From contig NZ_JAFEWF010000006.1 of NCBI RefSeq assembly GCF_017355835.1, positions 434,001-498,000 on the forward strand: a DNA stretch of 64,000 nucleotides, in the 5' to 3' direction. Positions 55,463-64,000 of the stretch are shown here, piece by piece; the stretch's first letter is position 1, and each line of letters opens with the position of its first letter. The position numbers and the translations under genes are program-made. This DNA comes from Desertivirga brevis (GTDB lineage: Bacteria; Bacteroidota; Bacteroidia; Sphingobacteriales; Sphingobacteriaceae). Below the pieces are notes generated by a model, which searched no databases, was not told the origin of the DNA, and saw only the letters and a program-made list of their open reading frames with translations.

Positions 55463-56761
55463 TTATCTTAGAACTACTTTGATAAATTTTGATACATCAG
55501 GTAGAGTTGTAAATGCATTGGGATTGGGAACGAGAGCTATAGGCAGACTTTCTTTTGAGGGTTTACCAGTTAAGTTAAACTGAGAAATACCTGCACCCGG
55601 AAACTCATTAACAGCTGTGCCGTCATCGAAAAGCTTGATAGATGAAGATACGTCTCCTTTAAAATTTGCATCAATACCCTTTTCTAAAGTTGCAAAGAAC
55701 CAATCGTTGGAGAAACCGTACATAGTTGCTATGGCCAAACGATCCCCCGGGCTAACTGTTATGTCCTGTGATACCTTCCCTCCAGACTGATTTTCGATAG
55801 CTGGAAGCAGTACTGTGGTAGAAGGTGCCTTAAGCACATAAACGGCCTTAATTCCTGGTTTTCCCTTCAAGTAGGTAGCTAAACTTTCGGCATTTCCTTT
55901 CTGCGCCAGGGCTTCCAACCCTTGTCCCCTGTCAGGTTCTCCTAATTTATAAACAGGATTTTCTACACCATTATATATCACGACCAGTACAGGTGACAGC
56001 GGGGTAAAAATACCGGTGATGGATGTTAAGTAATCTTTCAATGGTAGAGTGTTACCGGTTTCGGCAAGGCTGGTAAGTCCATTAGCAGTTGACTGGCCCG
56101 CTGAATACAATGGTGCAGGATTTAATAATTGCCCGCCCGCAATATAGGAAATAGCCCATACTCCAGGACTTAGTGGTGTTTCATTTGCAGTTCCACCCGA
56201 GATGTTCTGAAGCGTCAGGGTGAAAATAGAGTTGCCATTGTACTTAAGTATAGTTTTTACCAAAGAAGACGCGGCCAAGTATGAATTACCCTGTGCATCT
56301 ATTCCCCTTATCTCAGTGATCACTTTAGTATCCTGTACTCCAGGATGGTTCACATTAGCTCCGGGAACCTGATTAACACGCGTGCCGTTATCCCAAAGCT
56401 TCACCTGAGACGATACATCCCCCTCTAAAGGTTTTCCATCTGCATCGTAAACCAGGATGCCCGGATTAGCGGGAGCGAAAAATAAATCGTTAGACCAACC
56501 ATACATGGTAGCAAAAGAGATAGCTTGTCCTTTTGCGGCTGAAAATTGGATATTTATAGACTGACCCGGAAGAATTACAGGAAGTGTACCACTTCCCTTA
56601 AAAGTGCCCGACTCCACTAAGGGTCTCGAATCTAATACATTCTCCACAGTTATAGTGGATTGAGTCTCATACATTACTGCCGAAACCTGATCCTTTTTGC
56701 AAGCAGTAAAAATTAATGTGAACAGTGCAAAGACTGCACATTTATACGTTTTAGTTATCAT
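55463..56761 (-). CDS. Spondin-domain lipoprotein with two tandem spondin-like domains
   Basis: This is a surface lipoprotein of 432 residues with lipobox FTACK (Cys21). Two related halves follow: about residues 35-205 and 210-430, each with an ATMYGWSNDLFFA/ATMYGFSNDWFFA motif, and each with D/G-rich KLWDNGTRVNQ/KLFDDGTAVNE and PGAN/PGAG segments. This is the Spondin_N fold, known from eukaryotic F-spondin and found in many bacterial cell-surface proteins. Function is unknown. Confidence 0.75.
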   Translation of the reverse strand: MITKTYKCAVFALFTLIFTACKKDQVSAVMYETQSTITVENVLDSRPLVESGTFKGSGTLPVILPGQSINIQFSAAKGQAISFATMYGWSNDLFFAPANPGILVYDADGKPLEGDVSSQVKLWDNGTRVNQVPGANVNHPGVQDTKVITEIRGIDAQGNSYLAASSLVKTILKYNGNSIFTLTLQNISGGTANETPLSPGVWAISYIAGGQLLNPAPLYSAGQSTANGLTSLAETGNTLPLKDYLTSITGIFTPLSPVLVVIYNGVENPVYKLGEPDRGQGLEALAQKGNAESLATYLKGKPGIKAVYVLKAPSTTVLLPAIENQSGGKVSQDITVSPGDRLAIATMYGFSNDWFFATLEKGIDANFKGDVSSSIKLFDDGTAVNEFPGAGISQFNLTGKPSKESLPIALVPNPNAFTTLPDVSKFIKVVLR

Positions 56762-56957
56762 AAAGTTATTAATTGAGTTTGCAATTGCTGGCGGTTAGAA
56801 ACTAGTTTTTAGGAAATTTAAATTTCGAGCGTAGGAGATTATGTAGCTTAATTAGGCTTTTAAAAACGATCTTGTAAACGTTGAATCGAGCTCCTTGGTA
56901 CTACTACTAAAACTTAAGTAGAAAATTAAGCTGCCTATTCATACCCTAATCACGGCT

Positions 56958-57830
56958 TTATAATTCCGCCCTGGCAAAACCTACAGTATTACGGTAAAAT
57001 TGAGGCGAAACCTGCGTGTTGCTTTTGAAGTACCTGCTGAAGTAGAACTCGTCTGGAAAGCCTAGTTCATTTGCAATGGCTTTTACCGGCTTGGAGGTTA
57101 GGTATAGCTCCCTCTTAGCCTCAATGATGACACGTTCAGCTATAAGATCTGTAAGCGTTTTATTGAAGTGCGATTTACTGATCCTGTTCAGAGCTCTTGT
57201 AGAAATATTTAGTAAGTCTGCATAATCGCTGGCTCTTCTCCTTGTCCGGTAGTGTTCTTCAATAGCATCTTTAAGCGTTTGCAGAATGAACGGCTCGTTA
57301 TCAGTCTTGGGCACATCCATAGCTTCGTAAGCCATTTTAAGACGGGAGGCATTAATCAACAGTATCTTCAGATAAGAGACCATTAATTCATATTGCGCCA
57401 CCCCAGGATGCTGCATCTCTGATTTTAGCTGATTTATTAAAGGAAGTAAAACTGAAAGTTCTTCAGGCCTGAGTTGCATTACGGGAGATTGATAAATATT
57501 ATTAAACAACACTCCGTTGCAAGCTACTTCCTTTTGATGTTTATGAATGCAAAAAAAGTCTGGATGGAAATTTAGAAGAATTCCTTTAAACTCTCCATCA
57601 GCCTTGATCATAAAGGGTTGATATACAGAAAAACACATCAGAGTATTTCTGCTGAAAATATGCTCTGAAAAATCAGCTTTTAAGCTGCCAGTGCCCTCAG
57701 AAACGAGAAGAATAGAATAGTAATTATGATTCCGCTTCTCTCTAAAATAAGAATCATCCTCAAATTCAAAGATTTTAAATGCTAATGCATTAGTTTGCGG
57801 GTTGATAAGCGTGAACGCTGTTTGAGTCAT
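56958..57830 (-). CDS. AraC family transcriptional regulator
   Basis: This is a 290-residue regulator from the ATG at 57830 (one TTG codon precedes). The N-terminal cupin-like domain is about residues 25-160. The C-terminal HTH region (about 185-285) reads ASDYADLLNISTRALNRIS and VKAIANELGFPDEFYFSRYF. It starts 19 bp after the stop of the DUF1348 gene, so it is probably the third gene of the CMD-DUF1348-AraC unit and may control that unit. Confidence 0.88.
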   Translation of the reverse strand: MTQTAFTLINPQTNALAFKIFEFEDDSYFREKRNHNYYSILLVSEGTGSLKADFSEHIFSRNTLMCFSVYQPFMIKADGEFKGILLNFHPDFFCIHKHQKEVACNGVLFNNIYQSPVMQLRPEELSVLLPLINQLKSEMQHPGVAQYELMVSYLKILLINASRLKMAYEAMDVPKTDNEPFILQTLKDAIEEHYRTRRRASDYADLLNISTRALNRISKSHFNKTLTDLIAERVIIEAKRELYLTSKPVKAIANELGFPDEFYFSRYFKSNTQVSPQFYRNTVGFARAEL

Positions 57831-57849
57831 CAAAATAGGAACTAGTTTT

Positions 57850-58266
57850 TTACTGAATTAAAGTACGTTCGTGGAAACTGATCTTGAGATCATTAATGCT
57901 GGCAAATCGCTTTCTCATGAGTCCGCTCACGTCAAATTCCCATAACTCATTTCCATAGCTCCGGTACCATTGGCCATCATAGTTATGCCATTCATATTCA
58001 AACCTCACGGCCATTCTATTTTCCCGAAAGCCCCATAGTTCCTTTTTCAATCTATATTCTAACTCCCTTTCCCATTTTAGTTTTAGAAATGCTTTTACTT
58101 CTTCACGTCCGTTTATAAATTCAGTTCGGTTTCGCCATTCTGTGTCAACTGTATAGGCGAGGCATACTTTCTCCGGATCTTTAGTGTTCCAGGCATTCTC
58201 TGCGAGTTGAACTTTTTCTAATGCAGTCTCGAGGGTAAAGGGAGGAAGAGGAAATTTTTGTTCCAT
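57850..58266 (-). CDS. DUF1348/NTF2-like fold protein
   Basis: This is a 138-residue protein from the ATG at 58266; a TTG start two codons earlier is possible. It begins with [21 protein letters not shown] and has [13 protein letters not shown] and [18 protein letters not shown], which are typical of DUF1348 (nuclear transport factor 2-like fold). Such proteins bind small hydrophobic molecules or act as cofactor-free isomerases; the role here is unknown. It is in a likely operon with the CMD gene upstream. Confidence 0.82.
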   Translation of the reverse strand: MEQKFPLPPFTLETALEKVQLAENAWNTKDPEKVCLAYTVDTEWRNRTEFINGREEVKAFLKLKWERELEYRLKKELWGFRENRMAVRFEYEWHNYDGQWYRSYGNELWEFDVSGLMRKRFASINDLKISFHERTLIQ

Positions 58267-58284
58267 AGTCAAAGTTAATTAAGA

Positions 58285-58311
58285 GGATGAGCAATAGTTA
58301 AGAGCTCATCC
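58285..58311 (-). terminator. Perfect hairpin between the CMD and DUF1348 genes
   Basis: GGATGAGC (58285-58292) pairs perfectly with GCTCATCC (58304-58311) in the 57 bp between the CMD stop and the DUF1348 start. On the minus strand TCTTAATT follows, so it is a weak terminator or attenuator. Confidence 0.5.
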
Positions 58312-58323
58312 TTAAAACATAAA

Positions 58324-58878
58324 TTAAATTGCTGATACCTCAACCAGTTCCACTTCCGGGAAGTCTACGGTTACCTGGGCTGCATTATTGAAGTAGTTGG
58401 TCAGGATATTTAAGCCAACATGAGCAATAATTTCTGCAATTGCTGCATCGTCATAGCCTGCATCCTTAACAGCTTGAACATCAGCATTGCTAACCAAACC
58501 CTTTTTGTCGACAAGAACTCTAGAAAAGGTCAATGCTGCTTGTATCTTTTGATCGGCCGACTTTCCTTCACGGGCTTCAGTAATTGATTTTGTGTCGATA
58601 TGAACAAGCTTCTCGCCGATAAAGCTATGAGCAGCATTGCAGTAGTCGCAGCTATTGGCATTTGCAACGGTTAGAGCAATAAGTTCCCCTACTTTAGCTC
58701 CTAATGAAGCCTCTGCAAGGGCTCCGCTTAATGAAAGGTAACCATTTAATACTGCGGGGGAGTTTCCCATAGTACGCATCATGTTCGGAACCATTCCTAA
58801 TTTGCTTTGGATAGCATCAAAAAGTTCGCCTGATTTTCCTGTTGTTGTTTGTGGATCTAGTGCTTTTAAACGTGGCAT
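58324..58878 (-). CDS. Carboxymuconolactone decarboxylase/alkylhydroperoxidase-family protein
   Basis: This is a 184-residue protein of the AhpD/CMD family. The redox motif is CDYCNAAH, with Cys77, Cys80 and His84. Glu65 in KVGELIALT is the conserved proton-relay glutamate. It would reduce peroxides with a thiol partner, and members are induced by electrophile stress. It is the first gene of the unit that continues with DUF1348 and AraC. Confidence 0.88.
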   Translation of the reverse strand: MPRLKALDPQTTTGKSGELFDAIQSKLGMVPNMMRTMGNSPAVLNGYLSLSGALAEASLGAKVGELIALTVANANSCDYCNAAHSFIGEKLVHIDTKSITEAREGKSADQKIQAALTFSRVLVDKKGLVSNADVQAVKDAGYDDAAIAEIIAHVGLNILTNYFNNAAQVTVDFPEVELVEVSAI

Positions 58879-59145
58879 TGTATGTTTATTTTATTGTGTC
58901 ACCATTGACAATACAAAGGTGCACGACTAGGAATTCTGGTAACATGGACTAAGGTGGTAAGTACATGGACGAATTGACTACATGACCGCTGAAATGGATA
59001 ATAAGGAAATCAGCACCTGGTAAATTCTTAGGAACTCCAGAGAAAATAACAAATTCAAAACTATTCCAGATCAAGGTAGTTGATAATTGTAATCATCTAC
59101 TTCTTTACTTATGAAAAATACAATGTACTCCAAACTTTTTGTTAG

Positions 59146-61035
59146 TTGCTCAAGGAAGGTAGTAGTAAACTCATTTACAAAGAGTTAACTGCAAGTTTAT
59201 TGCCAAAAGGCAAGGGAGCCCTATCTCTTTTGTTACTTCTAATTTACTATTTTATGGAAGTATTTCTGGTTCAACACCTGGAACAACCAAGCGAAGTTTC
59301 TGAAGTACTAGGCTCTTTGATTCTCGGTCTCGACTCTGCAGCTCACATCTTATGGCGTCTTTTCAGCGCAAGCTTTATAGCTTTGCTCATTTATATTTAC
59401 TGGCAACAGTTTAGAGGCTGCGGGAAATGGTTTTGCTCTGAACGTGTTTTTCTCCTTTTATCTGCGGCCTGCCTGTTGCTTTTGAGGTTTCCAATCTATG
59501 CTGCCTCAGAAATAAATCCGGACGAAGCTGAATGGATTGCAGGCGCAGCAACACTTCTAAGAGATCCGCGCTTTTGGATTTCGGTTGACGGTACAACTAG
59601 CGGTCCCCTGAACATTTATCCGCTTTGCTTAATAGGTCTGCTAAATATTCCCTTGTCTTACGCGAGCGTTAGAATATTTCTTATGCTTGCCCTGGTTATT
59701 CCTACATTCTATTTTAATTATCTTTCCCTTAAACTATTTTTTAGTCGGACAGTAGCTCAAACCGTTATTTTACCGTTTTTAATTTTCTTCTCACTTACAA
59801 GTCACTATGATTTGAGTTTTTACAGCAGTGAATATGTTTCTGTGCTTCTTATTTCCATAGTAATTTTCTTGTACGCTACTTACAGCAAATCACCTTCTTT
59901 TCTTTTACTAAGTGCAGCCGGTTTCATACTTGGATTACTGCCTTATGCAAAGTTTCAGAGCCTGCCCATTGGCTTCATTCTCGGGGTGTTTTTTATAACC
60001 AACATTTTGTTTGAAGGAACTTTAGCCCCGCGAAAAAAGGTATTGAAAGTGTTAGCTCTTTGTTTTTTTGCGCTGATACCTTCGGTGATTGTTCTGGCTT
60101 ACTTGTTCTCCTTTAACGCTTATGTACATTTCTGGGAATCTTATATCGTTAACAATTTAATTTACGGCGGAAAGGTATCAGTTCGTGACACTCTGCTTGG
60201 CCTTCCAAAGATTATTCTGCTTTACTCGAAGGATACTCTTGGTTACTATATTACAGCGGCTATAATACCCATCGTTGGGGCCATAGTTCTTTTAAAAAAA
60301 AAGCACCTTATCTTGAATCGTCACATCAGATTCTTGCTGTTTTCTCATCTACTGTTTCTGGCAACGTATTATGCGATTGGGAAGGGATGGGGATTTCCGC
60401 ATTATCAAATCTTTGTTTTCACTCCGATCATTTTAATAAATGCTTTTTATCTTAATATTATTCTGAGTCAATCAAATAATGTTCGCCTTTCTAATACGGT
60501 AACCGCCTTTCTCATTATTTTATCAGCCAGCATGATCATTCCCGATAATGCAATCGTCTCTAAAATTCTTGCTGAAAAAGAACCTGGTCCCCATGATATC
60601 ATAAGTAAAAGGATTAGTAATTATAGCAAACCAGGAGATAAGCTTCTCGTCTACGGCTTTCAGGACATTTTGAATAGCAATGGGACTTATTACCTGCAGA
60701 CGGGAATGACTCAAGCGACGAAGGAGTCACACAGTCAACGGCCCGAGGGGTTTCTTGGAAGTCCGGAACAGGTTAAGTATTATCAAAAAAGATATCTGGA
60801 TGATATCCGCGCCAATAAGCCAAGAGCAATTATCGACCTGACGAAAGAGGATACTTCTTCAAATTTTTATCCTTCACTAAGAGCTTATGTTATCACAAAC
60901 TATTTCCTAGACACCATTGCCTATAGAAACATTGGTGGTAGAAACGCTGCAAGTACCAGGACTATAAAGCTTAAACGTGTTCCTACCAAAATATACATAA
61001 GAAAAGAAAGTAGTCAGCTCCTTTCCGGGAAATGA
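59146..61035 (+). CDS. Membrane glycosyltransferase (GT-C, PMT/ArnT-like)
   Basis: This is a polytopic protein of 629 residues starting at a TTG; no in-frame ATG occurs before residue 37. About eleven membrane helices. The motif SEINPDEAEWIAGAATLL near residue 120 is the conserved acidic DE loop of GT-C enzymes, where the catalytic Asp sits. A soluble C-terminal domain (about 475-629) follows. It transfers sugars from a polyprenyl-phosphate carrier to lipids or proteins in the periplasm. The next gene overlaps it by 4 bp. Confidence 0.82.
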   Translation: MLKEGSSKLIYKELTASLLPKGKGALSLLLLLIYYFMEVFLVQHLEQPSEVSEVLGSLILGLDSAAHILWRLFSASFIALLIYIYWQQFRGCGKWFCSERVFLLLSAACLLLLRFPIYAASEINPDEAEWIAGAATLLRDPRFWISVDGTTSGPLNIYPLCLIGLLNIPLSYASVRIFLMLALVIPTFYFNYLSLKLFFSRTVAQTVILPFLIFFSLTSHYDLSFYSSEYVSVLLISIVIFLYATYSKSPSFLLLSAAGFILGLLPYAKFQSLPIGFILGVFFITNILFEGTLAPRKKVLKVLALCFFALIPSVIVLAYLFSFNAYVHFWESYIVNNLIYGGKVSVRDTLLGLPKIILLYSKDTLGYYITAAIIPIVGAIVLLKKKHLILNRHIRFLLFSHLLFLATYYAIGKGWGFPHYQIFVFTPIILINAFYLNIILSQSNNVRLSNTVTAFLIILSASMIIPDNAIVSKILAEKEPGPHDIISKRISNYSKPGDKLLVYGFQDILNSNGTYYLQTGMTQATKESHSQRPEGFLGSPEQVKYYQKRYLDDIRANKPRAIIDLTKEDTSSNFYPSLRAYVITNYFLDTIAYRNIGGRNAASTRTIKLKRVPTKIYIRKESSQLLSGK

Positions 61036-62027
61036 AAACTATCAAAGTATTTTACATATCACCGCCTATGATCCCGCACGAAAACAACGTTACCATCATC
61101 ACTCCGTGTTTCAATGAAAATCATACAGTAATTGCATTTCTGAAGGAGTTGACGGACATTCTTAAAGATCTTCCATTTTATTTTAATATAGTAGTAGTTG
61201 ACGATGCCTCTACAGACAACACCCTCGACCTTTTGAGGGCCTTCCATTCGCCCTACGAAAACGTCGGAATTAGAGTGTTGACGCTTAAGTACAATTGTAA
61301 CCATCAGGGCGCTATTTACCAGGGTTTTTTGTATTCAAGAGGATTGCCGGGAGATAAATTTATCGTAATGGACTCTGATGGAGAAGATGATCCTGCTGCT
61401 ATAAGGGAACTTGTTTACCTTGACGATTATAAAGTGGTAAATGTTGTAAGAGGAAGGCGCCGGGAAAGCTTGTGGTTTAGGCTTTCATATAGGATATATA
61501 AGTATATTTTCAGAGCTATCACCGGACGCAGCATGAATTTTGGTAACTATTGTATGATTGACAGAAGTATATTAGAAAAGGTTTCCAATACGTCTTTCGT
61601 ACATCTTGCCGCATGTTTATCGAAGCAAAAAGTTGAAAAGAAACAGCTTGTTTACGACAGAAGAAAAAGGATCGATGGAAAATCGAAAATGAACACTACC
61701 AGTCTGATTCATCATGCTTTCAGGTCATTTGTAGAGTATGCAGAAGAATTTCTCATGGTCTTTTTGCGGATTTTTATTGTAATTATTTTAGCCATTAGTG
61801 GACTTATGGCTACGGTATTTTATAGGAAGTTTATATCCCATAAGGCTATTTTAGGCTGGGCAAGCAATATCTCATTGGGCCTGTTTAACTCGGCCCTAAT
61901 CTGTATTGGCTTCTTTATCTTAGGGATACTACTTTTAAATATCTCTTCAAGAAGGCGATCGACAAATACAAAAATTTATATTGATACTTCAAAGCAAGAA
62001 TATGAATTAGTTAATCCAACTATCTAG
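61032..62027 (+). CDS. Glycosyltransferase family 2 (polyprenyl-phosphate sugar synthase-like)
   Basis: This is a GT2 enzyme of 331 residues. The GT-A domain (about residues 15-240) has ITPCFNENHTV, VVDDASTDNT and the metal motif in MDSDGEDDP. Two C-terminal membrane helices (about 245-268 and 280-310) are typical of DPM1/GtrB-type enzymes that make polyprenyl-phosphate sugars. It overlaps the GT-C gene (ATGA), so GT2 probably supplies the lipid-linked sugar that the GT-C enzyme uses. Confidence 0.85.
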   Translation: MKTIKVFYISPPMIPHENNVTIITPCFNENHTVIAFLKELTDILKDLPFYFNIVVVDDASTDNTLDLLRAFHSPYENVGIRVLTLKYNCNHQGAIYQGFLYSRGLPGDKFIVMDSDGEDDPAAIRELVYLDDYKVVNVVRGRRRESLWFRLSYRIYKYIFRAITGRSMNFGNYCMIDRSILEKVSNTSFVHLAACLSKQKVEKKQLVYDRRKRIDGKSKMNTTSLIHHAFRSFVEYAEEFLMVFLRIFIVIILAISGLMATVFYRKFISHKAILGWASNISLGLFNSALICIGFFILGILLLNISSRRRSTNTKIYIDTSKQEYELVNPTI

Positions 62028-62082
62028 AAGGGCTGCCTATATTTCGTCCATTCCTTTTTGTCTAATAGGAAACTAATCCTTA

Positions 62083-62724
62083 TTAAGCGAAAGTACCTCC
62101 CTCATCCAGTTCGTTAAGGTTGCGTTTAAGCTCAGACAGCCTCCTGAAGTAATTTCTTTTATAATACAGGTGACTAGCTCCCATAGCTATAGCTGTTAAT
62201 ATAACGCTTTGTAACACCTCCTTTAAACTAAATATAAACTCGACCCTATGGAATCCCATCTGAAAAAGCAAGCTACCGGCATAAAACACAGGGGGTAACA
62301 TCACAAGATAGGTGACATTCATCAGAAGATAAAAGCGTTTAAAGCGCCGTATTGATGTTTCTATCGCATTTTTCATGGTTTGTGAATCGCCAATATCGAA
62401 TATGTTCAGCTGCTCGTAATAAGTCCACAGCGAGGTTAAGCCAAATACTGCGATAATTCCGAGAAAAGGCAATGCCTTTCCCATCTGAGGGAACTTATCG
62501 GGACTGGCAAGGAAAGTGATCACATTAAGGGCTAGGCTAAGTAGCAAAAGAATTGTGGAAACTTTAGCAAAGTTCCACCAAAACGTGTTGGTGCGATGCA
62601 GCTTACCAACTGTAGCATTTGTTTTCATAATGATTGAATTAATTTTTTCAGTGTTATATTTATCCGTAAGCGTTTTTGATTCAGAATCTGCTTCAAACAG
62701 CTCTTTAAATTCGTGCAGTTCCAT
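62083..62724 (-). CDS. Membrane partner of the sigma factor (possible anti-sigma), unknown family
   Basis: This is a 213-residue protein: a soluble acidic/polar N-terminal part (about residues 1-50) and four hydrophobic segments in two pairs, then a charged tail ending LKRNLNELDEGGTFA. It begins 1 bp after the sigma factor's stop. No HxxxCxxC zinc motif is seen. Size, layout and gene order match the gene at 45095-45688, suggesting a shared but weakly conserved family. Confidence 0.65.
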   Translation of the reverse strand: MELHEFKELFEADSESKTLTDKYNTEKINSIIMKTNATVGKLHRTNTFWWNFAKVSTILLLLSLALNVITFLASPDKFPQMGKALPFLGIIAVFGLTSLWTYYEQLNIFDIGDSQTMKNAIETSIRRFKRFYLLMNVTYLVMLPPVFYAGSLLFQMGFHRVEFIFSLKEVLQSVILTAIAMGASHLYYKRNYFRRLSELKRNLNELDEGGTFA

Positions 62725-62725
62725 A

Positions 62726-63397
62726 TTAGCTGGTTTTAACCTGAGACTTTAGTTTGTGTTTAATCTGATTGAGTTTATAACCGACATTAGACTCAGAGAT
62801 TCCGACAAGCTCACCAATCTCCCGGTAGCTATAGTTATCCATATACAACATAACAATAGCCTTTTCTACATCAGTCAGGATTTGTATTGCCTGCTGCATT
62901 ATTTTATCTTTTTCCCCGTCAAAGGGCTCTTCAGGAATATTAAGAGCCTCTTCGTTTAGTTCTCGAGGCTGCTCCTTTTTGCTTTCTTTTCGCAGACGCG
63001 TAATCGCCACATTCAAGGCTACCCTGTACATCCAGGTACTAACTTTTGAACCACCCGAAAAGGAGGGGAAAGAGCGCCACAGCTGCAAAACAATGTCCTG
63101 GAAAAGGTCTTCCCTATCCTCATTTCGAGAGCAGTACATATGACATACCTTCGAAATGATTCCTTTATGTTCTTCAATTACCGAGATAAACTTCTGTTTC
63201 AAGGGTGGCTGTTTTACCTGATTAGTCGCAAGTTCAATGTAATCCTTAGAAGGAAATGAAAAATTTAGACATTTAGTTGCAGGGAGATAAGTTTCAAAAA
63301 TGGACTGGGTACTGGTGTAGTTTGCAACAGAATTACCAGCGGTGCAATATGATAAAAGACGGTAGGAATAATAATTGCTGTACGGGAGGTTGTACAA
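62726..63397 (-). CDS. ECF-like RNA polymerase sigma factor (second paralogue)
   Basis: This is a sigma factor whose core (about residues 65-223) carries region 2 with DLFQDIVLQLWRSFPSF and STWMYRVALNVAITRL, and region 4 with DVEKAIVMLYMDNYSYREIGELVGI. The frame starts at a TTG and adds about 65 residues before the core. That leader is not expected, but no in-frame ATG occurs before Met87, within region 2, so the start is uncertain. The core is closely similar to the sigma factor at 44590. Confidence 0.82.
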   Translation of the reverse strand: MYNLPYSNYYSYRLLSYCTAGNSVANYTSTQSIFETYLPATKCLNFSFPSKDYIELATNQVKQPPLKQKFISVIEEHKGIISKVCHMYCSRNEDREDLFQDIVLQLWRSFPSFSGGSKVSTWMYRVALNVAITRLRKESKKEQPRELNEEALNIPEEPFDGEKDKIMQQAIQILTDVEKAIVMLYMDNYSYREIGELVGISESNVGYKLNQIKHKLKSQVKTS

Positions 63398-63523
63398 ATT
63401 GTTTTTAATACTATTTTATAAAAACTTAGCATATGCAGAATACCACATTTACAGTCTTTCGGCAACACTTAAAACATTATAAATTAACGGTGCGATAAAT
63501 CGTCTTAGGGACCAGTGTCTTAA

Positions 63524-63646
63524 CTAAGGAAATTGAGAGAAAGCCGTTGAAGAATCTGAGCTGACACCTGAAGTGCCCAGAGCAGTAAGTCCTAGTCCGA
63601 ACGTTAGGTCTCCTAAAAATTTCCGGCAATTATATGATTTGCTCAT
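63524..63646 (-). pseudogene. Tat-signal fragment of a Gfo/Idh/MocA oxidoreductase gene
   Basis: A frame of 40 codons from an ATG at 63646 codes a Tat-like N-terminus (RKFLGDLTFGLGLTALGTSG) and ends at TAG. It is nearly the same as the signal of the intact oxidoreductase at 35903-37045 and breaks off right after it; the catalytic domain is absent. The twin-arginine is partly lost (NCRKFLG against NRRRFLG). Confidence 0.75.
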
Positions 63647-63659
63647 ACGTTTTAATTTT

Positions 63660-63830
63660 TTAATTGCTATCTAACTGAAAGATGTTAACGAGATTTTGAA
63701 AACTAAGGTCGTTTCCGGCAGGAATAACTAGTTCTCCATTTACGGAATTCTTAAAGATACTCTCTTTTATGTTTTCTAAAGATTCCAGGGCCTTGAAGCA
63801 GGGGGCGAGGCACGAATCAAAAACTATATT
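63660..63830 (-). pseudogene. Truncated copy of the small gene paired with Gfo/Idh/MocA
   Basis: A 56-codon frame without a start codon (a stop lies directly upstream) codes FKALESLENIKES, NGELVIPAGNDLSFQNLV and ends LDSN. It aligns along most of its length with the small protein at 37060-37263 (FQALKTTDKKP, NGEILITCESEPSFESLV). It lies 13 bp upstream of the oxidoreductase fragment, against 14 bp at the intact locus. Confidence 0.75.
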
Positions 63831-64000
63831 TTACATTGTGTTACAAATAAAATGCCTACCTTGGCACTTCGCAGAAATCCAGATTGATTTGCAATGCTTC
63901 TTTTCTCTAGCCTTTGCAAAGAATAGAATCCAAATAAAAGCGTTACTACTATAGCTTTGCGTTTATCTTAAGTAAAGAAGTTCTTTAATCCCACAAATTG

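Overview
The window is chromosomal DNA of a Bacteroidota bacterium, most likely family Sphingobacteriaceae (Pedobacter-like). This rests on gene content and is not a database match: three clustered GH30 glucanases beside a Y_Y_Y/LuxR regulator, many lipoproteins with an SxxC-type lipobox followed by Lys/Asp, Tat-signal Gfo/Idh/MocA oxidoreductases, ECF-like sigma factors with membrane partners, a DUF6922-type protein and moderate-to-low GC. No rRNA, CRISPR array, intact insertion sequence or prophage is visible. There is one tRNA, with a CAT anticodon.

Layout. (1) 1-8312: the end of a polysaccharide-utilisation locus for beta-glucan: three GH30 enzymes, a GH5 enzyme with a C-terminal carbohydrate-binding module, a ROK protein that has lost its ATP-binding motif, and a secreted alpha/beta hydrolase. 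A one-component sensor-regulator (8350-11247) follows on the other strand. (2) 11471-17088: small membrane protein, SDR, and a divergent pair of an SPFH/flotillin-like protein and an M48 membrane protease. (3) 17373-18678: tRNA, small membrane protein, an antitoxin-like HTH/DUF6922 gene and a decayed DUF1016 fragment, which looks like a worn accessory spot. (4) 18712-26482: an RNA-repair island. On the minus strand are an RNA ligase and a frameshifted HD-Pnk end-healing enzyme. On the plus strand are Hen1, Pnkp and an RlaP-like nucleotidyltransferase. About 860 bp between them holds five 11-bp tandem repeats, a GC-rich block of four predicted hairpins and a perfect inverted repeat before hen1. 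(5) 26582-39858: peptidase, CorC/HlyC-like protein, Na+/H+ antiporter, L,D-transpeptidase, YetF-like protein, large catalase, Gfo/Idh/MocA oxidoreductase with a small partner gene, and a multi-PAS histidine kinase. (6) 40535-50314: Cys-rich copper-binding protein, AI-2E exporter-family protein, response regulator, a PAS protein with no ATPase domain, a sigma factor with membrane partner, Kup, TyrS and an AraC regulator. (7) 50460-64000: Bcr/CflA exporter, gene remnants and hypotheticals, a spondin-domain lipoprotein, a CMD/DUF1348/AraC cluster, a two-gene glycosyltransferase operon, a second sigma/membrane-partner pair, and a decayed copy of the small-ORF plus Gfo/Idh/MocA pair.

How the genes work together. 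The GH30/GH5 set should cut beta-1,6/beta-1,3-glucan outside the cytoplasm. The RNA-repair island carries two separate ways to heal and seal broken RNA ends: HD-Pnk plus ligase, and Pnkp/Hen1. The shared regulatory region between them is the part of the window most worth following up. All functional calls are from reading motifs; no searches were run.
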